Assembly (NCBI GenBank): GCA_029260155.1
Contig: JAJDDU010000004.1
Span: 1-10,248 of the forward strand
Direction: 5' to 3'
Length of the DNA stretch: 10,248 nt
Source: Phycisphaerae bacterium
GTDB lineage: Bacteria; Planctomycetota; Phycisphaerae; UBA1845
The notes below the pieces were generated by a model, which was given only the letters and a program-made list of their open reading frames with translations, did no database searches and was not told where the DNA came from. The translations under genes were made by a program, and so were the position numbers. Positions 1-6,639 of this stretch are shown piece after piece (position 1 is the first letter of the stretch; the number at the start of each line of letters is the position of its first letter).

Positions 1-618
1 ACCTTCAGCGGGAATACGGCAGGCAACAAAGGCGGCGGGATGAACAATGACGACAGCGATCCCACGGTGATGAGCTGCACGTTCAGCGGGAACACGTCGT
101 TCCAAGGCGGCGGGATGTACAACGTTAGCAGTCACCCGACGGTGACCGATTGCGCCTTCAGTACGAACTCGGCCCAACAGGGCGGTGGGATGTACAACCT
201 TGTCAGTCACCCGACGGTGATGAGCTGCACGTTCAGCGGGAACTCGGCCCTCCAGGGCGGCGGGGTGTACAACGTTGCCAGTAACCCGACGGTGACCAAC
301 GGCGCCTTCAGCGGGAACTCGGCCACCAACAATGGAGGGGGCGGGATGTACAGTCGCAACAGCAGCCCAACGGTGACCAACTGCACGTTTAGCGAGAATA
401 CGGCCAACGACGTCGGCGGCGGGATGCACATTGACGACAGCAGCCCGACGGTGACAGGCTGCACCTTCCGCGAGAACTCGGCAGGCTTCGACGGCGGCGG
501 GATGTATATCGGGGGAATTGGCATCCCGACGCTGATCGGCTGTGAGTTCTGTTTCAACACGCCCAATGCCATCAGTGGCCTGTACACCGACGGCGGCGGC
601 AACGATCTGGAGAACTGC
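1..618 (+). repeat. Eight coding tandem repeats of 75-81 bp (beta-helix coils)
   Basis: Repeat units begin at about bases 1, 79, 154, 229, 304, 385, 463 and 544. Each starts with a TFSGN-type codon run and ends in a PTVTxC-type motif. Units 2-4 are exactly 75 bp and the most alike at DNA level, for example recurring TTCAGCGGGAA and GGCGGCGGGATGTACAAC. Units 5-7 carry 1-2 codon insertions in the GGG turn. The last unit is degenerate and lacks the GGGMY motif. All length changes are multiples of three, so the repeats are protein-level coils that probably expanded by local duplication. Confidence 0.85.
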
Positions 619-1143
619 GATCAGTTGCCGACTGAGGGCACGTGCTGTCTGAGCAGCGGCTGCATCATCGCGAGAGAAACAAACTGCATCGCTGCAGGCG
701 GCGTCTACTGGGGCGATGCCGACGAGCCTGGGCCAACAATCGTGATGCGGGAGCCATTCGCACCGAACGATCGCCCAATGACCAACGGCGGCGGTGTAAG
801 TTCGACCCGATTGGTCTGGACGAGCCACGTTGAATTCACCGATGCCGATTTCTCGATTGTTGATTCACTGAGCCAGCCCGTACCGTTTAGCGTTTCGGGA
901 AGCGGTTCAGCAATCATGCTCATATCCTTTGGGGCGACGCTTCTGAACGATGATTACATCATCAACGTAAGCGATACGGTTCAAAGCCTTGGCGGTGTGT
1001 CCATCGACGGGGACGGTAACGGCATTGCGGGTGGTGACGCGGTGTTCTCCTTGCGGCATCGCCTCCGTCACGACAGCGACGATGACCGCGACGTGGACCT
1101 GCCGGATTTCGCGGAGTTCCAGACGGTTTTCACGGGACCGTGA
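1..1143 (+). CDS. Right-handed parallel beta-helix repeat surface protein with C-terminal dockerin-like tail (5' partial)
   Basis: The reading frame is open from base 1, so the true start and any signal peptide lie upstream. The first 618 bases encode eight degenerate repeats of 25-27 residues, with consensus TFSGNSA-x-x-GGGMYN-x-x-SxPTVTxC. This is the pattern of polymorphic outer-membrane-protein-like right-handed beta-helices, one repeat per coil. A cysteine-rich module follows (GTCCLSSGC...C...GGVYWGD, bases about 637-714), then a beta-rich Ig-like stretch. The end is acidic and dockerin- or EF-hand-like (HDSDDDRDVDLPDF, bases 1069-1107) and finishes FTGP. Such modular proteins are typical of planctomycetes and are exported or cell-surface, but the substrate or partner is unknown. 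No enzymatic motif is visible. The nearest downstream gene is cinA, about 445 bp away, so co-transcription is unlikely. The family call is firm; the role is not. Confidence 0.85.
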   Translation, partial: TFSGNTAGNKGGGMNNDDSDPTVMSCTFSGNTSFQGGGMYNVSSHPTVTDCAFSTNSAQQGGGMYNLVSHPTVMSCTFSGNSALQGGGVYNVASNPTVTNGAFSGNSATNNGGGGMYSRNSSPTVTNCTFSENTANDVGGGMHIDDSSPTVTGCTFRENSAGFDGGGMYIGGIGIPTLIGCEFCFNTPNAISGLYTDGGGNDLENCDQLPTEGTCCLSSGCIIARETNCIAAGGVYWGDADEPGPTIVMREPFAPNDRPMTNGGGVSSTRLVWTSHVEFTDADFSIVDSLSQPVPFSVSGSGSAIMLISFGATLLNDDYIINVSDTVQSLGGVSIDGDGNGIAGGDAVFSLRHRLRHDSDDDRDVDLPDFAEFQTVFTGP

Positions 1144-1406
1144 GTGCGGGGGGGAACCGCCTGGCATGCCGCCGGAGTAGCGTCGCCAGTGATATGACTG
1201 AATGAGTAGAACGTGATTTGCATTTCTAAATGTGATATCCAGGAAGCCGGCGAAACACTGTTTCGCTGCTGTCAGAAACGTACAACGCGTATCTGACGTT
1301 ATCGAAATGGGCAGCGGCACCCGGGATGTGGCCACCAACCCCGGAAGGGGGACGGACACACAGCCGTGTGCTTGTGTTCACCAGCCGTCGAAGCTGCTGA
1401 CCCGTA
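1144..1406. other. Non-coding, hairpin-rich intergenic region
   Basis: No open frame here resembles a known protein, but several compact inverted repeats follow one another. GCGAAAC-ACT-GTTTCGC (1250-1266) extends by a G-T and a C-G pair to 1248-1268. GTCAGA (1271-1276) pairs with TCTGAC (1292-1297). CCCC-GGAA-GGGG (1339-1350) has a GNRA-type loop. CACAC-AGCC-GTGTG spans 1357-1370. The region runs directly into the intron domain V-like hairpin at 1407, so it may be other intron debris (domains II-IV). It could equally be the trailer of the upstream gene. No rho-independent terminator with a T-tract was found after base 1143. Confidence 0.4.
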
Positions 1407-1508
1407 GAGCCGGATGCCTCAAGAGGTGCTTGTCCGGTTCGAGGGAGGCTCCTGGAAGTAAAACGCTTCTGTCAAACGGAGTTCCAATCTCCAGGTTCTC
1501 TTTCCTAC
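1407..1508 (+). mobile_element. Group II intron 3' end remnant: domain V and probable domain VI
   Basis: Bases 1407-1440 form a 34-nt hairpin of the length and layout of group II intron domain V. It begins GAGCCGGATG and ends TTGTCCGGTTC. The lower stem pairs GAGCCGGA with TCCGGTTC, including the conserved G-U pair; the AGC catalytic triad is at 1408-1410; a two-base bulge lies on the 3' side. The upper stem has two mismatches, so the copy may be degenerate or of a divergent class. Bases 1441-1505 can form a domain VI-like stem: CCTGGA (1451-1456) pairs with TCCAGG (1490-1495), with a lower GGGAG/CTTTCC helix. CCTAC ending at 1508 would fit an intron 3' terminus (AY). No reverse transcriptase frame lies upstream, so it is a fragment or an ORF-less relic. 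A clear bulged branch-point A was not found. Confidence 0.55.
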
Positions 1509-1583
1509 GCGATGCGTGAAGGTGGGCGACCGGGACATGCTTCGCACGACGTGCGAAGTTGTCTTCTTAAGACCCCATGATCG

Positions 1584-1592
1584 TGCTATGCT
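1584..1592 (+). promoter_or_regulatory. Possible extended -10 element for cinA
   Basis: TGCTATGCT fits the extended -10 form TGnTATnnT and lies just upstream of the conserved start of CinA. No good -35 is seen at 16-18 bp: TTCTTA at 1564-1569 is weak, and the better TTGTCT at 1559-1564 is 22 bp away. If used, transcription would start near base 1599-1600. That coincides with an in-frame GTG and would give a leaderless mRNA. Confidence 0.3.
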
Positions 1593-2859
1593 ACATCCCG
1601 TGCAGGCCCACATCATCAGTATCGGCACCGAACTGACCGCAGGCCTAACCGTCGACACCAACGCCGCGTGGTTGGCCAAACGCTTGGCTGCCGTCGGATT
1701 CGTCGTGGACCGCCACGTCACCGTATCCGACAACCAGCCCGCAATAAGCGATGTCATCATCAGTGCAGCGGCGCACGCGGACATCGTACTCATCACCGGA
1801 GGACTCGGCCCGACGGCCGACGATCTGACCCGCGAAGCACTCGCTGGTGCGGCCGAACGCCCGCTCGTCCTCCACCGGCCATCGTTCGATCAGCTGAGTG
1901 CCTACTTTCAGAAGATTGAGCGCGCCATGCCCGACACCAATCGCCGCCAAGCCTACATGCCCGAAGGGGCCGACGTCATCGACAACGCCCGCGGAACAGC
2001 CCCCGGAATCCGCCTCCAGATAGGCTCCACGACAGTTTTCGCGTTACCAGGCGTACCAAGCGAAATGCGGGCCATGTTCCGGGAGACGGTCGAGCCGGAA
2101 CTGAGAGGACGATCGGCAGGGTCAGTCATCGTGACCGGCACCCTCCGCTGTTTCGGAATGGGCGAAGCCCGCCTCGGCGAGATGATCGAAGACCTGATGA
2201 CCCCCGGGTGCGGACCCCTCGTCGGTGTGACCGCCGCCGACGCGATCATCAGTGTGCACGTCACCGCCCGCGGCGCGAACAGTCTAGAAGCCTCCGCCGC
2301 CGCCGACGACACGTTGGCCGTGCTCCGAGATCGCCTCGGCAGCCTGATTTTCGCAGAGAAAAACGAGACGCTCCAACAGGCCGTCGCGACCTTGCTGATC
2401 GAGCGGAAAAACACGGTCGCCACGGCTGAATCCTGCACAGGCGGGCTGCTGGCTAAGAAACTGACCGACGTGCCCGGCAGCAGCGCGTACTTTCTCGGGG
2501 GATTCGTTACCTACGCCGACGAGGCCAAGACGTCGCAACTCGGTATATCGCCCGAGGCAATCGCTCAACACGGCGCCGTCTCCGAGGAGGTCGCCGCCCT
2601 CCTCGCGGAGGCATGCCGCAGCCGCCTGAACGCCGATTTTGGCCTCGCCACGACCGGAATCGCTGGTCCAACCGGTGGATCAGCCGAAAAACCGGTCGGA
2701 CTCGTCTACATCGCCGTCGCGACCAAAACCGAGACCGTCACCCGTCGCCTGCTGACCAACGCCGAGCTCGGAAGAGACGTCATCCGTCAGCGTTCATGTA
2801 ACGCGATTTTGAATTTATTGCGGAGACACCTTATTTCCGATGTGTCGCAGCGCGTTTAG
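1588..2859 (+). CDS. cinA: CinA family protein (MoCF-like domain + nicotinamide-mononucleotide deamidase domain)
   Basis: The 423-residue product matches the usual two-domain CinA layout. The N-terminal molybdopterin-binding-like (COG1058) domain has IISIGTEL near residue 9, GGLGPTADD at 71-79 and FALPGVPSEM at 151-160. The C-terminal PncC-type domain has ATAESCTGG at 278-286, whose Ser is the expected catalytic residue, and TTGIAGPTGG at 355-364. Family members hydrolyse NMN to nicotinate mononucleotide in pyridine nucleotide salvage, and many also have ADP-ribose pyrophosphatase activity in the N-terminal domain. The protein should be cytosolic. The frame is open back to a GTG at 1516, but homology begins only around residue 7 of the ATG at 1588. 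ATG 1537 and GTG 1600 are alternatives, and none has a convincing Shine-Dalgarno site. The gene seems to be its own transcription unit, 158 bp from nuoI. A link to competence is historical naming only. Confidence 0.93.
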   Translation: MLHPVQAHIISIGTELTAGLTVDTNAAWLAKRLAAVGFVVDRHVTVSDNQPAISDVIISAAAHADIVLITGGLGPTADDLTREALAGAAERPLVLHRPSFDQLSAYFQKIERAMPDTNRRQAYMPEGADVIDNARGTAPGIRLQIGSTTVFALPGVPSEMRAMFRETVEPELRGRSAGSVIVTGTLRCFGMGEARLGEMIEDLMTPGCGPLVGVTAADAIISVHVTARGANSLEASAAADDTLAVLRDRLGSLIFAEKNETLQQAVATLLIERKNTVATAESCTGGLLAKKLTDVPGSSAYFLGGFVTYADEAKTSQLGISPEAIAQHGAVSEEVAALLAEACRSRLNADFGLATTGIAGPTGGSAEKPVGLVYIAVATKTETVTRRLLTNAELGRDVIRQRSCNAILNLLRRHLISDVSQRV

Positions 2860-2911
2860 CGGCGATTCGCAGGGGGGCGTTCCCAATCCGCGCGCGAGTT
2901 CGCGCCGACTA

Positions 2912-2940
2912 TTGCAAACAAATGCTTATGTAAATAGAAT
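2912..2940 (+). promoter_or_regulatory. Sigma70-type promoter of the nuo operon
   Basis: TTGCAA (2912-2917) and TAGAAT (2935-2940) are separated by exactly 17 bp, matching TTGACA/TATAAT at 4 and 5 of 6 positions. The spacer is locally AT-rich in an otherwise GC-rich stretch. The predicted transcription start, near 2947, leaves a leader of about 70 nt before the nuoI ATG. It is the best promoter candidate in the window and sits at the only sizeable gap before the complex I genes. Confidence 0.5.
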
Positions 2941-3017
2941 CCGCGCGCTCTCCGAGATTTCCCGGGTGTGCGGGTGGGCGAGCACGGTTGGACCAGCGGG
3001 GTTTTGGCGGCAGCAGA

Positions 3018-3605
3018 ATGCGTGATTATTTTCACAATATCTACATGACCATCAAAACGATCCTCATTGGTATGAGGATCACGCTGAAATACTGCTTCGC
3101 GCGCACCATCACGTTGCAGTATCCCGACGTCGCGCCCGCGTTGCAGGCACGGTTTCGCGGCATTCATTACTACGAAATCGAAAAGTGCATCGCCTGCGAC
3201 ATGTGTGCAAAGGCCTGCCCCGTCGATTGCATCTACATCGAGAAAACCGCGCCCAGGAAGATCGACAAAGCCACCGGCATAGCCCGCGGCGGCGCCATGA
3301 CGCGCTACGCGATCGACTATTCGAAATGCATGTTCTGTGCGTTGTGTGTGGAGCCCTGCCCGACGGACTGCATCCACATGGGGAATCTGCACGACATGTC
3401 CGGCTATAACCGCGAGAGTATGATTGTCGAGTTCACCGAGTTGGCCACACAGGGCTTGCAGACTCCCCAGCCATTCTGGATGCACAAGTCCGATCCGCCG
3501 GACTGGGTCCAGAGTACGCGACAGGATTGGATCGATCGCGGCGTGCCGGTCCGCGGAGAGATGATGGAAGCGCTTGTGGAACATCTGCCGCCCAAGAAAA
3601 AATAG
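3018..3605 (+). CDS. nuoI: NADH-quinone oxidoreductase subunit I (2x[4Fe-4S] ferredoxin-like)
   Basis: NuoI carries clusters N6a and N6b, which pass electrons toward the N2 cluster in the Q-module of complex I. Two ferredoxin motifs are intact in this 195-residue protein: CIACDMCAKACP (Cys57, 60, 63, 67) and CMFCALCVEPCP (Cys104, 107, 110, 114). The N-terminal amphipathic segment YMTIKTILIGMRITLKY matches the part of NuoI that lies on the membrane. The ATG at 3018 is chosen because conserved NuoI sequence starts there; the frame extends to a TTG at 2988, but that extension is not family-like. The gene ends 12 bp before nuoA. Its position at the head of the cluster is unusual, since it normally sits between nuoH and nuoJ. 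The lysine-rich C-terminus (PPKKK) is a minor feature. Confidence 0.96.
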   Translation: MRDYFHNIYMTIKTILIGMRITLKYCFARTITLQYPDVAPALQARFRGIHYYEIEKCIACDMCAKACPVDCIYIEKTAPRKIDKATGIARGGAMTRYAIDYSKCMFCALCVEPCPTDCIHMGNLHDMSGYNRESMIVEFTELATQGLQTPQPFWMHKSDPPDWVQSTRQDWIDRGVPVRGEMMEALVEHLPPKKK

Positions 3606-3617
3606 GAACTCTGCCAC

Positions 3618-4133
3618 GTGTACGCGACCCGGCCCATAACGATGCTTGCACAGCAAGCGCAGACTATTCGAGGTGACGCGAGTCTCGAACTCGTCACCGG
3701 TGTGCTCATCTTCATCATCGCCGGTTTCATGATGGCGTTCGGCGCGCTCGTCGTGGGGCGCCTCGCGAGAACCACGCTGCCGCACCCGGAGAAAGACGCC
3801 GCCTACGAATGCGGTGAGCCCGCCATCGGCAACAGTTGGGTTCAGTTCGACCTGCGATTCTATGTCGTCGCATTGGTCTTCATTATCTTTGACGTCGAGA
3901 TCGCGCTGTTCTGGCCTTGGGCTGTGGTCTTCGGCGCGGCCGATGCTTCCGACCCCGAGCAGTTTCCCGTGAAGATGATCGCACTGTACGACATGCTGTT
4001 CTTCTTCGGCGTCGTGGTGGTCGGGTTCCTTTATCTCTGGCGGTTCGGTTACTTGGACTGGGTCCGCGCGTCCACCGGGCAGCGACGTACGTCGCGTCTT
4101 GAGCAGCGGGCCGAAACGGCGGTGGCATCATGA
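3618..4133 (+). CDS. nuoA: NADH-quinone oxidoreductase subunit A
   Basis: NuoA is a small membrane subunit at the junction of the complex I arms, close to the quinone cavity. The 171-residue protein has three hydrophobic segments (about 24-46, 81-105 and 121-141). It carries the family signature YECGEP (63-68), the FDLRFYVVALVFIIFDVE block (77-94) and the following FWPWAV. The stretch between segments 1 and 2, containing YECGEP, is the conserved loop. The start chosen is GTG 3618, which has AGGA (3604-3607) upstream. ATG 3642 would give a product closer to the usual 120-150 residues and is a real alternative. The C-terminal tail of about 25 polar residues is longer than in most homologues. 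The stop overlaps the nuoB start as ATGA, indicating translational coupling. Confidence 0.95.
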   Translation: MYATRPITMLAQQAQTIRGDASLELVTGVLIFIIAGFMMAFGALVVGRLARTTLPHPEKDAAYECGEPAIGNSWVQFDLRFYVVALVFIIFDVEIALFWPWAVVFGAADASDPEQFPVKMIALYDMLFFFGVVVVGFLYLWRFGYLDWVRASTGQRRTSRLEQRAETAVAS

Positions 4134-4651
4134 GTTGGATCGAGAACCGGTTCGAGGAGGGCCTGATGGTTACCTCCCTCGATTGGGCAATCAACTGGGG
4201 ACGAACCAGCAGCATTTGGCCCATGACCTTCGGCCTCGCATGCTGCGCCATCGAGATGATGGCGGTCGGCGCTTCACGGTTTGATATCGACCGTTTCGGA
4301 GCCGGCGCGTTTCGGGCGACACCCCGCCAAGCGGACCTGATGATCGTGGCCGGCACGGTGACATACAAGATGGCCAGCCGCTTGAAACGCCTCTACAACC
4401 AGATGCCCGACCCCAAGTACGTGATCGCAATGGGCGCGTGCACGATCGGCGGCGGCCCCTACTTCAAGTACGGATACCATGTGGTCAAGGGCGTTGACCT
4501 GGTGGTCCCGGTCGACGTGTACATCCCCGGCTGCCCGCCACGCCCGGAGGCGCTGCTCGAGGGATTGATGAGACTTCAGGACAAGATCAAGAGCCAAACA
4601 CGCGCGAAGGATCCCATCTCGCGCGTGCGTACGGAAGTGTTGGCGAACTAG
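4130..4651 (+). CDS. nuoB: NADH-quinone oxidoreductase subunit B (cluster N2)
   Basis: NuoB holds the terminal [4Fe-4S] cluster N2 that reduces quinone at the interface with NuoD. All four ligands are present in this 173-residue protein: the tandem Cys38-Cys39 in FGLACCAIEMM, Cys104 in MGACTIGGGPY, and Cys135 in YIPGCPPRPEALLEGL. Length and architecture are normal for the family. The ATG overlaps the nuoA stop by 4 bp (ATGA), which fixes the start. nuoC follows after 46 bp, and no separate promoter is evident in that gap. Confidence 0.97.
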   Translation: MSWIENRFEEGLMVTSLDWAINWGRTSSIWPMTFGLACCAIEMMAVGASRFDIDRFGAGAFRATPRQADLMIVAGTVTYKMASRLKRLYNQMPDPKYVIAMGACTIGGGPYFKYGYHVVKGVDLVVPVDVYIPGCPPRPEALLEGLMRLQDKIKSQTRAKDPISRVRTEVLAN

Positions 4652-4697
4652 GCATACAGGCGCACGCGGCGCAGCCGTCAATAACGAGGGACACGGT

Positions 4698-5231
4698 GTG
4701 GCACCTGAGGAAATCTGCATCATTTTGAAACAGGAATTCGGCGATGCCGTCGCTGATACTGTTCTATCCGCCCGCCGCCCGTACGCCGTCATCGCAATCG
4801 ATCGGTGGCGGGACGTCGCAGCCTTCCTGCGCGACGACGGGCGCATGCGTTTCAACATGCTCCAGTGCATCACCTCGCTCGACTTGGTTAAGGAGAACAA
4901 GCTTGCTGCGGTGTACGACCTGTTCTCCGTTCCGGTGGTAGGCGTGGGTCCGTGTGCCGTGCTGCGACACCATTTCGCCGTTCGGGTTGAGGTGGATCGT
5001 GACAATCCCCACCTACCGACCGTCAGCCACATCTGGCCCGCCGCGGATTGGCACGAGCGCGAAGCGTTTGACCTGATGGGCATCGTTTTCGACGGCCATT
5101 CCGACCTGACGCGCATTCTCTGTCCCGACGATTGGGTCGGCCACCCACTCCGCAAGGACTACGAATTCCCGCTGGAATATCACGGCATCCCCGCGAACAC
5201 GGAGCACGAAATAAACAGCCCACGGCACTAA
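4698..5231 (+). CDS. nuoC: NADH-quinone oxidoreductase subunit C (30 kDa subunit)
   Basis: NuoC is a structural, cofactor-free subunit of the hydrophilic Q-module and binds NuoD. The 177-residue protein shows the 30-kDa signature WHEREAFDLMGIVFDGH (118-134), followed by DLTRIL and the LRKDYEFP block (151-158). The central region ITSLDLVKENKLAAVYDL is also typical. It is encoded separately from nuoD, not as the nuoCD fusion of enterobacteria. The GTG start at 4698 is supported by GAGGG (4686-4690) at a 7-nt spacing, one of the clearer ribosome binding sites here. nuoD begins 18 bp after the stop. Confidence 0.96.
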   Translation: MAPEEICIILKQEFGDAVADTVLSARRPYAVIAIDRWRDVAAFLRDDGRMRFNMLQCITSLDLVKENKLAAVYDLFSVPVVGVGPCAVLRHHFAVRVEVDRDNPHLPTVSHIWPAADWHEREAFDLMGIVFDGHSDLTRILCPDDWVGHPLRKDYEFPLEYHGIPANTEHEINSPRH

Positions 5232-5249
5232 GCTCGGCAGCGACAAACC

Positions 5250-6449
5250 ATGAGCGAAATCGCCCTCGAAACAAGACCCGACCCGCTCGCCGGAACCGAC
5301 AAGTCCGAGCAGGGCGACGTGCGTACCGAAGAGATGCTGGTCAACATGGGTCCGCAGCATCCAGCCACCCACGGTGTACTGCGCATCGTGTTGCGCACCG
5401 ACGGCGAGCTGGTGCTCGAAGCCGTCCCGCACATCGGCTACCTGCACCGCTGTGCGGAAAAAATCGGCGAAAACCTGGCGCCCTACCAGTACATTCCGTA
5501 CACCGATCGCATGGACTACCTGGCTGGGATGAACAACAACCAGGCATTCGCGATCGCCATCGAGAGACTCGCCGGCGTCGAAGTGCCGCTGCGCGCTCAG
5601 TACATCCGCGTCATGTTCGCTGAACTCAACCGCATCGCCTCCCACCTCGTCGCGTTTGGAACGTATGGCCTGGACATGGGAGCATTCACGCCGTTTCTGT
5701 ACGCTTTCCGCGAGCGCGAGATGATTCTCGACCTCTTCGAGAGCGCCTGCGGTGCGCGGCTGACCTACAGCTACATCACGATCGGCGGCGTGACGGATGA
5801 CTTGCCGGACCGATTCCTCGAAGTACTTGACGAGTTCATGGACTACTTCGAACCCAAGATCGACGAATACAACCAGCTCCTTAGTTTCAACCAGATTTTC
5901 GTCAAGCGTACGGCCGACGTCGGTGTGATCAGCGCCGAGGACGCGGTTCGCTGGGCGCTTACCGGCCCTGTCCTCCGGGCCAGCGGCGTCAATTGGGATC
6001 TGCGTAAGAGCACGCCCTACGAAATCTACGATCGCTTCGACTTCGACATCCCCATCGGGCTGCCCGGTGGCAGTGAAGGCGTGCCCCGCGCGGTGGTGGT
6101 TGGCGATAGCTGGAACAGGCACATCGTCAAGGTGTGGGAGATGCGCCAATCCTGCCGGATCATCAGGCAGGCCATGGAGCAGATGCCGGAAGGCCCGCAC
6201 ATTGCCGCCAAGACCAAGAACTTGAAGCTGCCCGATGACGAAATCTACATCGAGATCGAAAACCCGCGAGGCCAACTGGGTTTCTACGTGCGGGGAGACG
6301 GAACGCAGATTCCGTCCCGCGTCAAGGTTCGAGGCCCGAGCTTCTGCAACATCTCGGTCCTCAACCATATTGGGAGCGGTTGCTTGCTGGCAGACATCCC
6401 CGCCATCGTCGGCAGCATCGACATCGTAATGGGCGAGTGTGACCGGTGA
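5250..6449 (+). CDS. nuoD: NADH-quinone oxidoreductase subunit D (49 kDa subunit)
   Basis: NuoD forms much of the quinone-binding cavity with NuoB and NuoH and descends from [NiFe]-hydrogenase large subunits. The 399-residue protein is full length. It has NMGPQHPATHG (32-42), whose histidines line the quinone site, and DRMDYLAGM (86-94), with the tyrosine expected to contact the quinone head group. ELNRIASHL and GLPGGSEGVPRA are also present, and it ends in IVMGECDR, close to the usual IVMGEVDR. The ATG at 5250 lies 18 bp after nuoC, with no clear Shine-Dalgarno site. The first 25 residues are variable and charged. A 516-codon open frame on the opposite strand is a composition shadow. The next nuo gene is 190 bp away, the largest gap in the cluster. 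Confidence 0.97.
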   Translation: MSEIALETRPDPLAGTDKSEQGDVRTEEMLVNMGPQHPATHGVLRIVLRTDGELVLEAVPHIGYLHRCAEKIGENLAPYQYIPYTDRMDYLAGMNNNQAFAIAIERLAGVEVPLRAQYIRVMFAELNRIASHLVAFGTYGLDMGAFTPFLYAFREREMILDLFESACGARLTYSYITIGGVTDDLPDRFLEVLDEFMDYFEPKIDEYNQLLSFNQIFVKRTADVGVISAEDAVRWALTGPVLRASGVNWDLRKSTPYEIYDRFDFDIPIGLPGGSEGVPRAVVVGDSWNRHIVKVWEMRQSCRIIRQAMEQMPEGPHIAAKTKNLKLPDDEIYIEIENPRGQLGFYVRGDGTQIPSRVKVRGPSFCNISVLNHIGSGCLLADIPAIVGSIDIVMGECDR

Positions 6450-6473
6450 CGGGGTATGGTTCATCTTGGGTGG

Positions 6474-6549
6474 CATGCCCACGCTTGCGTGGGCATGGTC
6501 AGACTGCTTGCCGGCACATGGCCACGCAAGCGTGGCCATGTCACCCGGC
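6474..6549. repeat. Paired palindromic repeats, REP/BIME-like, in the nuoD-nuoH spacer
   Basis: Two perfect hairpins stand in tandem. The first (6474-6497) has 11-bp arms, CATGCCCACGC and its complement, around a TT. The second (6516-6541) has 12-bp arms, ACATGGCCACGC and its complement, around an AA. GCCGG (6510-6514) and CCGGC (6545-6549) add an outer stem to the second. Read on the opposite strand, the second core equals the first except at one base pair, where both arms have changed together. Such inverted pairs are the hallmark of REP/BIME elements mobilised by REP-associated transposases, but no transposase is in this window. In the mRNA they could act as stability elements or as a partial barrier between nuoD and nuoH. 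Confidence 0.7.
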
Positions 6550-6639
6550 GCGGTGTATCGCAACGATCGGTCACTCGCTACAATCTCCGCTTCTTGAGCG
6601 GACGGGCGATCAGGCGAACCGCTTTTTCGGAGTGGTCAG
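6550..6639 (+). promoter_or_regulatory. nuoH upstream region: possible -10, small hairpin and ribosome binding site
   Basis: TACAAT at 6579-6584 matches the -10 consensus at 5 of 6 positions, but no -35 is recognisable at 16-18 bp. A perfect hairpin follows, TCCGCT-TCTTG-AGCGGA (6586-6602), without a T-tract. GGAG at 6629-6632 sits 7 nt before the GTG at 6640 and supports that start for nuoH. An internal promoter here is possible but weakly supported. Confidence 0.3.

Noticed and set aside
1..618. CRISPR-like regular spacing of repeats
   Set aside because: Repeats are in frame, degenerate and coding throughout, with no unique spacers between invariant repeats.
1400..1450. tRNA-like look, with GGTTCGAGG resembling a T-arm
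   Set aside because: There is no acceptor stem, anticodon arm or D-arm around it; the same bases fit a 34-nt group II intron domain V hairpin much better.
1232..1519. 95-codon + strand open frame in the spacer before cinA
   Set aside because: It runs through the hairpins and the domain V-like element and resembles no reverse transcriptase or other known protein.
2892..2905. Small GC palindrome GCGCGA-GT-TCGCGC after cinA, considered as a terminator
   Set aside because: The loop is only two bases and no T-tract follows; it may be chance in GC-rich DNA.
2856..3785. 309-codon open frame on the - strand opposite nuoI and the start of nuoA
   Set aside because: The sense strand encodes both NuoI ferredoxin motifs and conserved NuoA sequence; the antisense product is low-complexity His/Asp/Arg-rich sequence.
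5013..6563. 516-codon open frame on the - strand opposite nuoD
   Set aside because: It lies antisense to a full-length, highly conserved nuoD and shows no recognisable domain; its long open state follows from GC-rich codon use.
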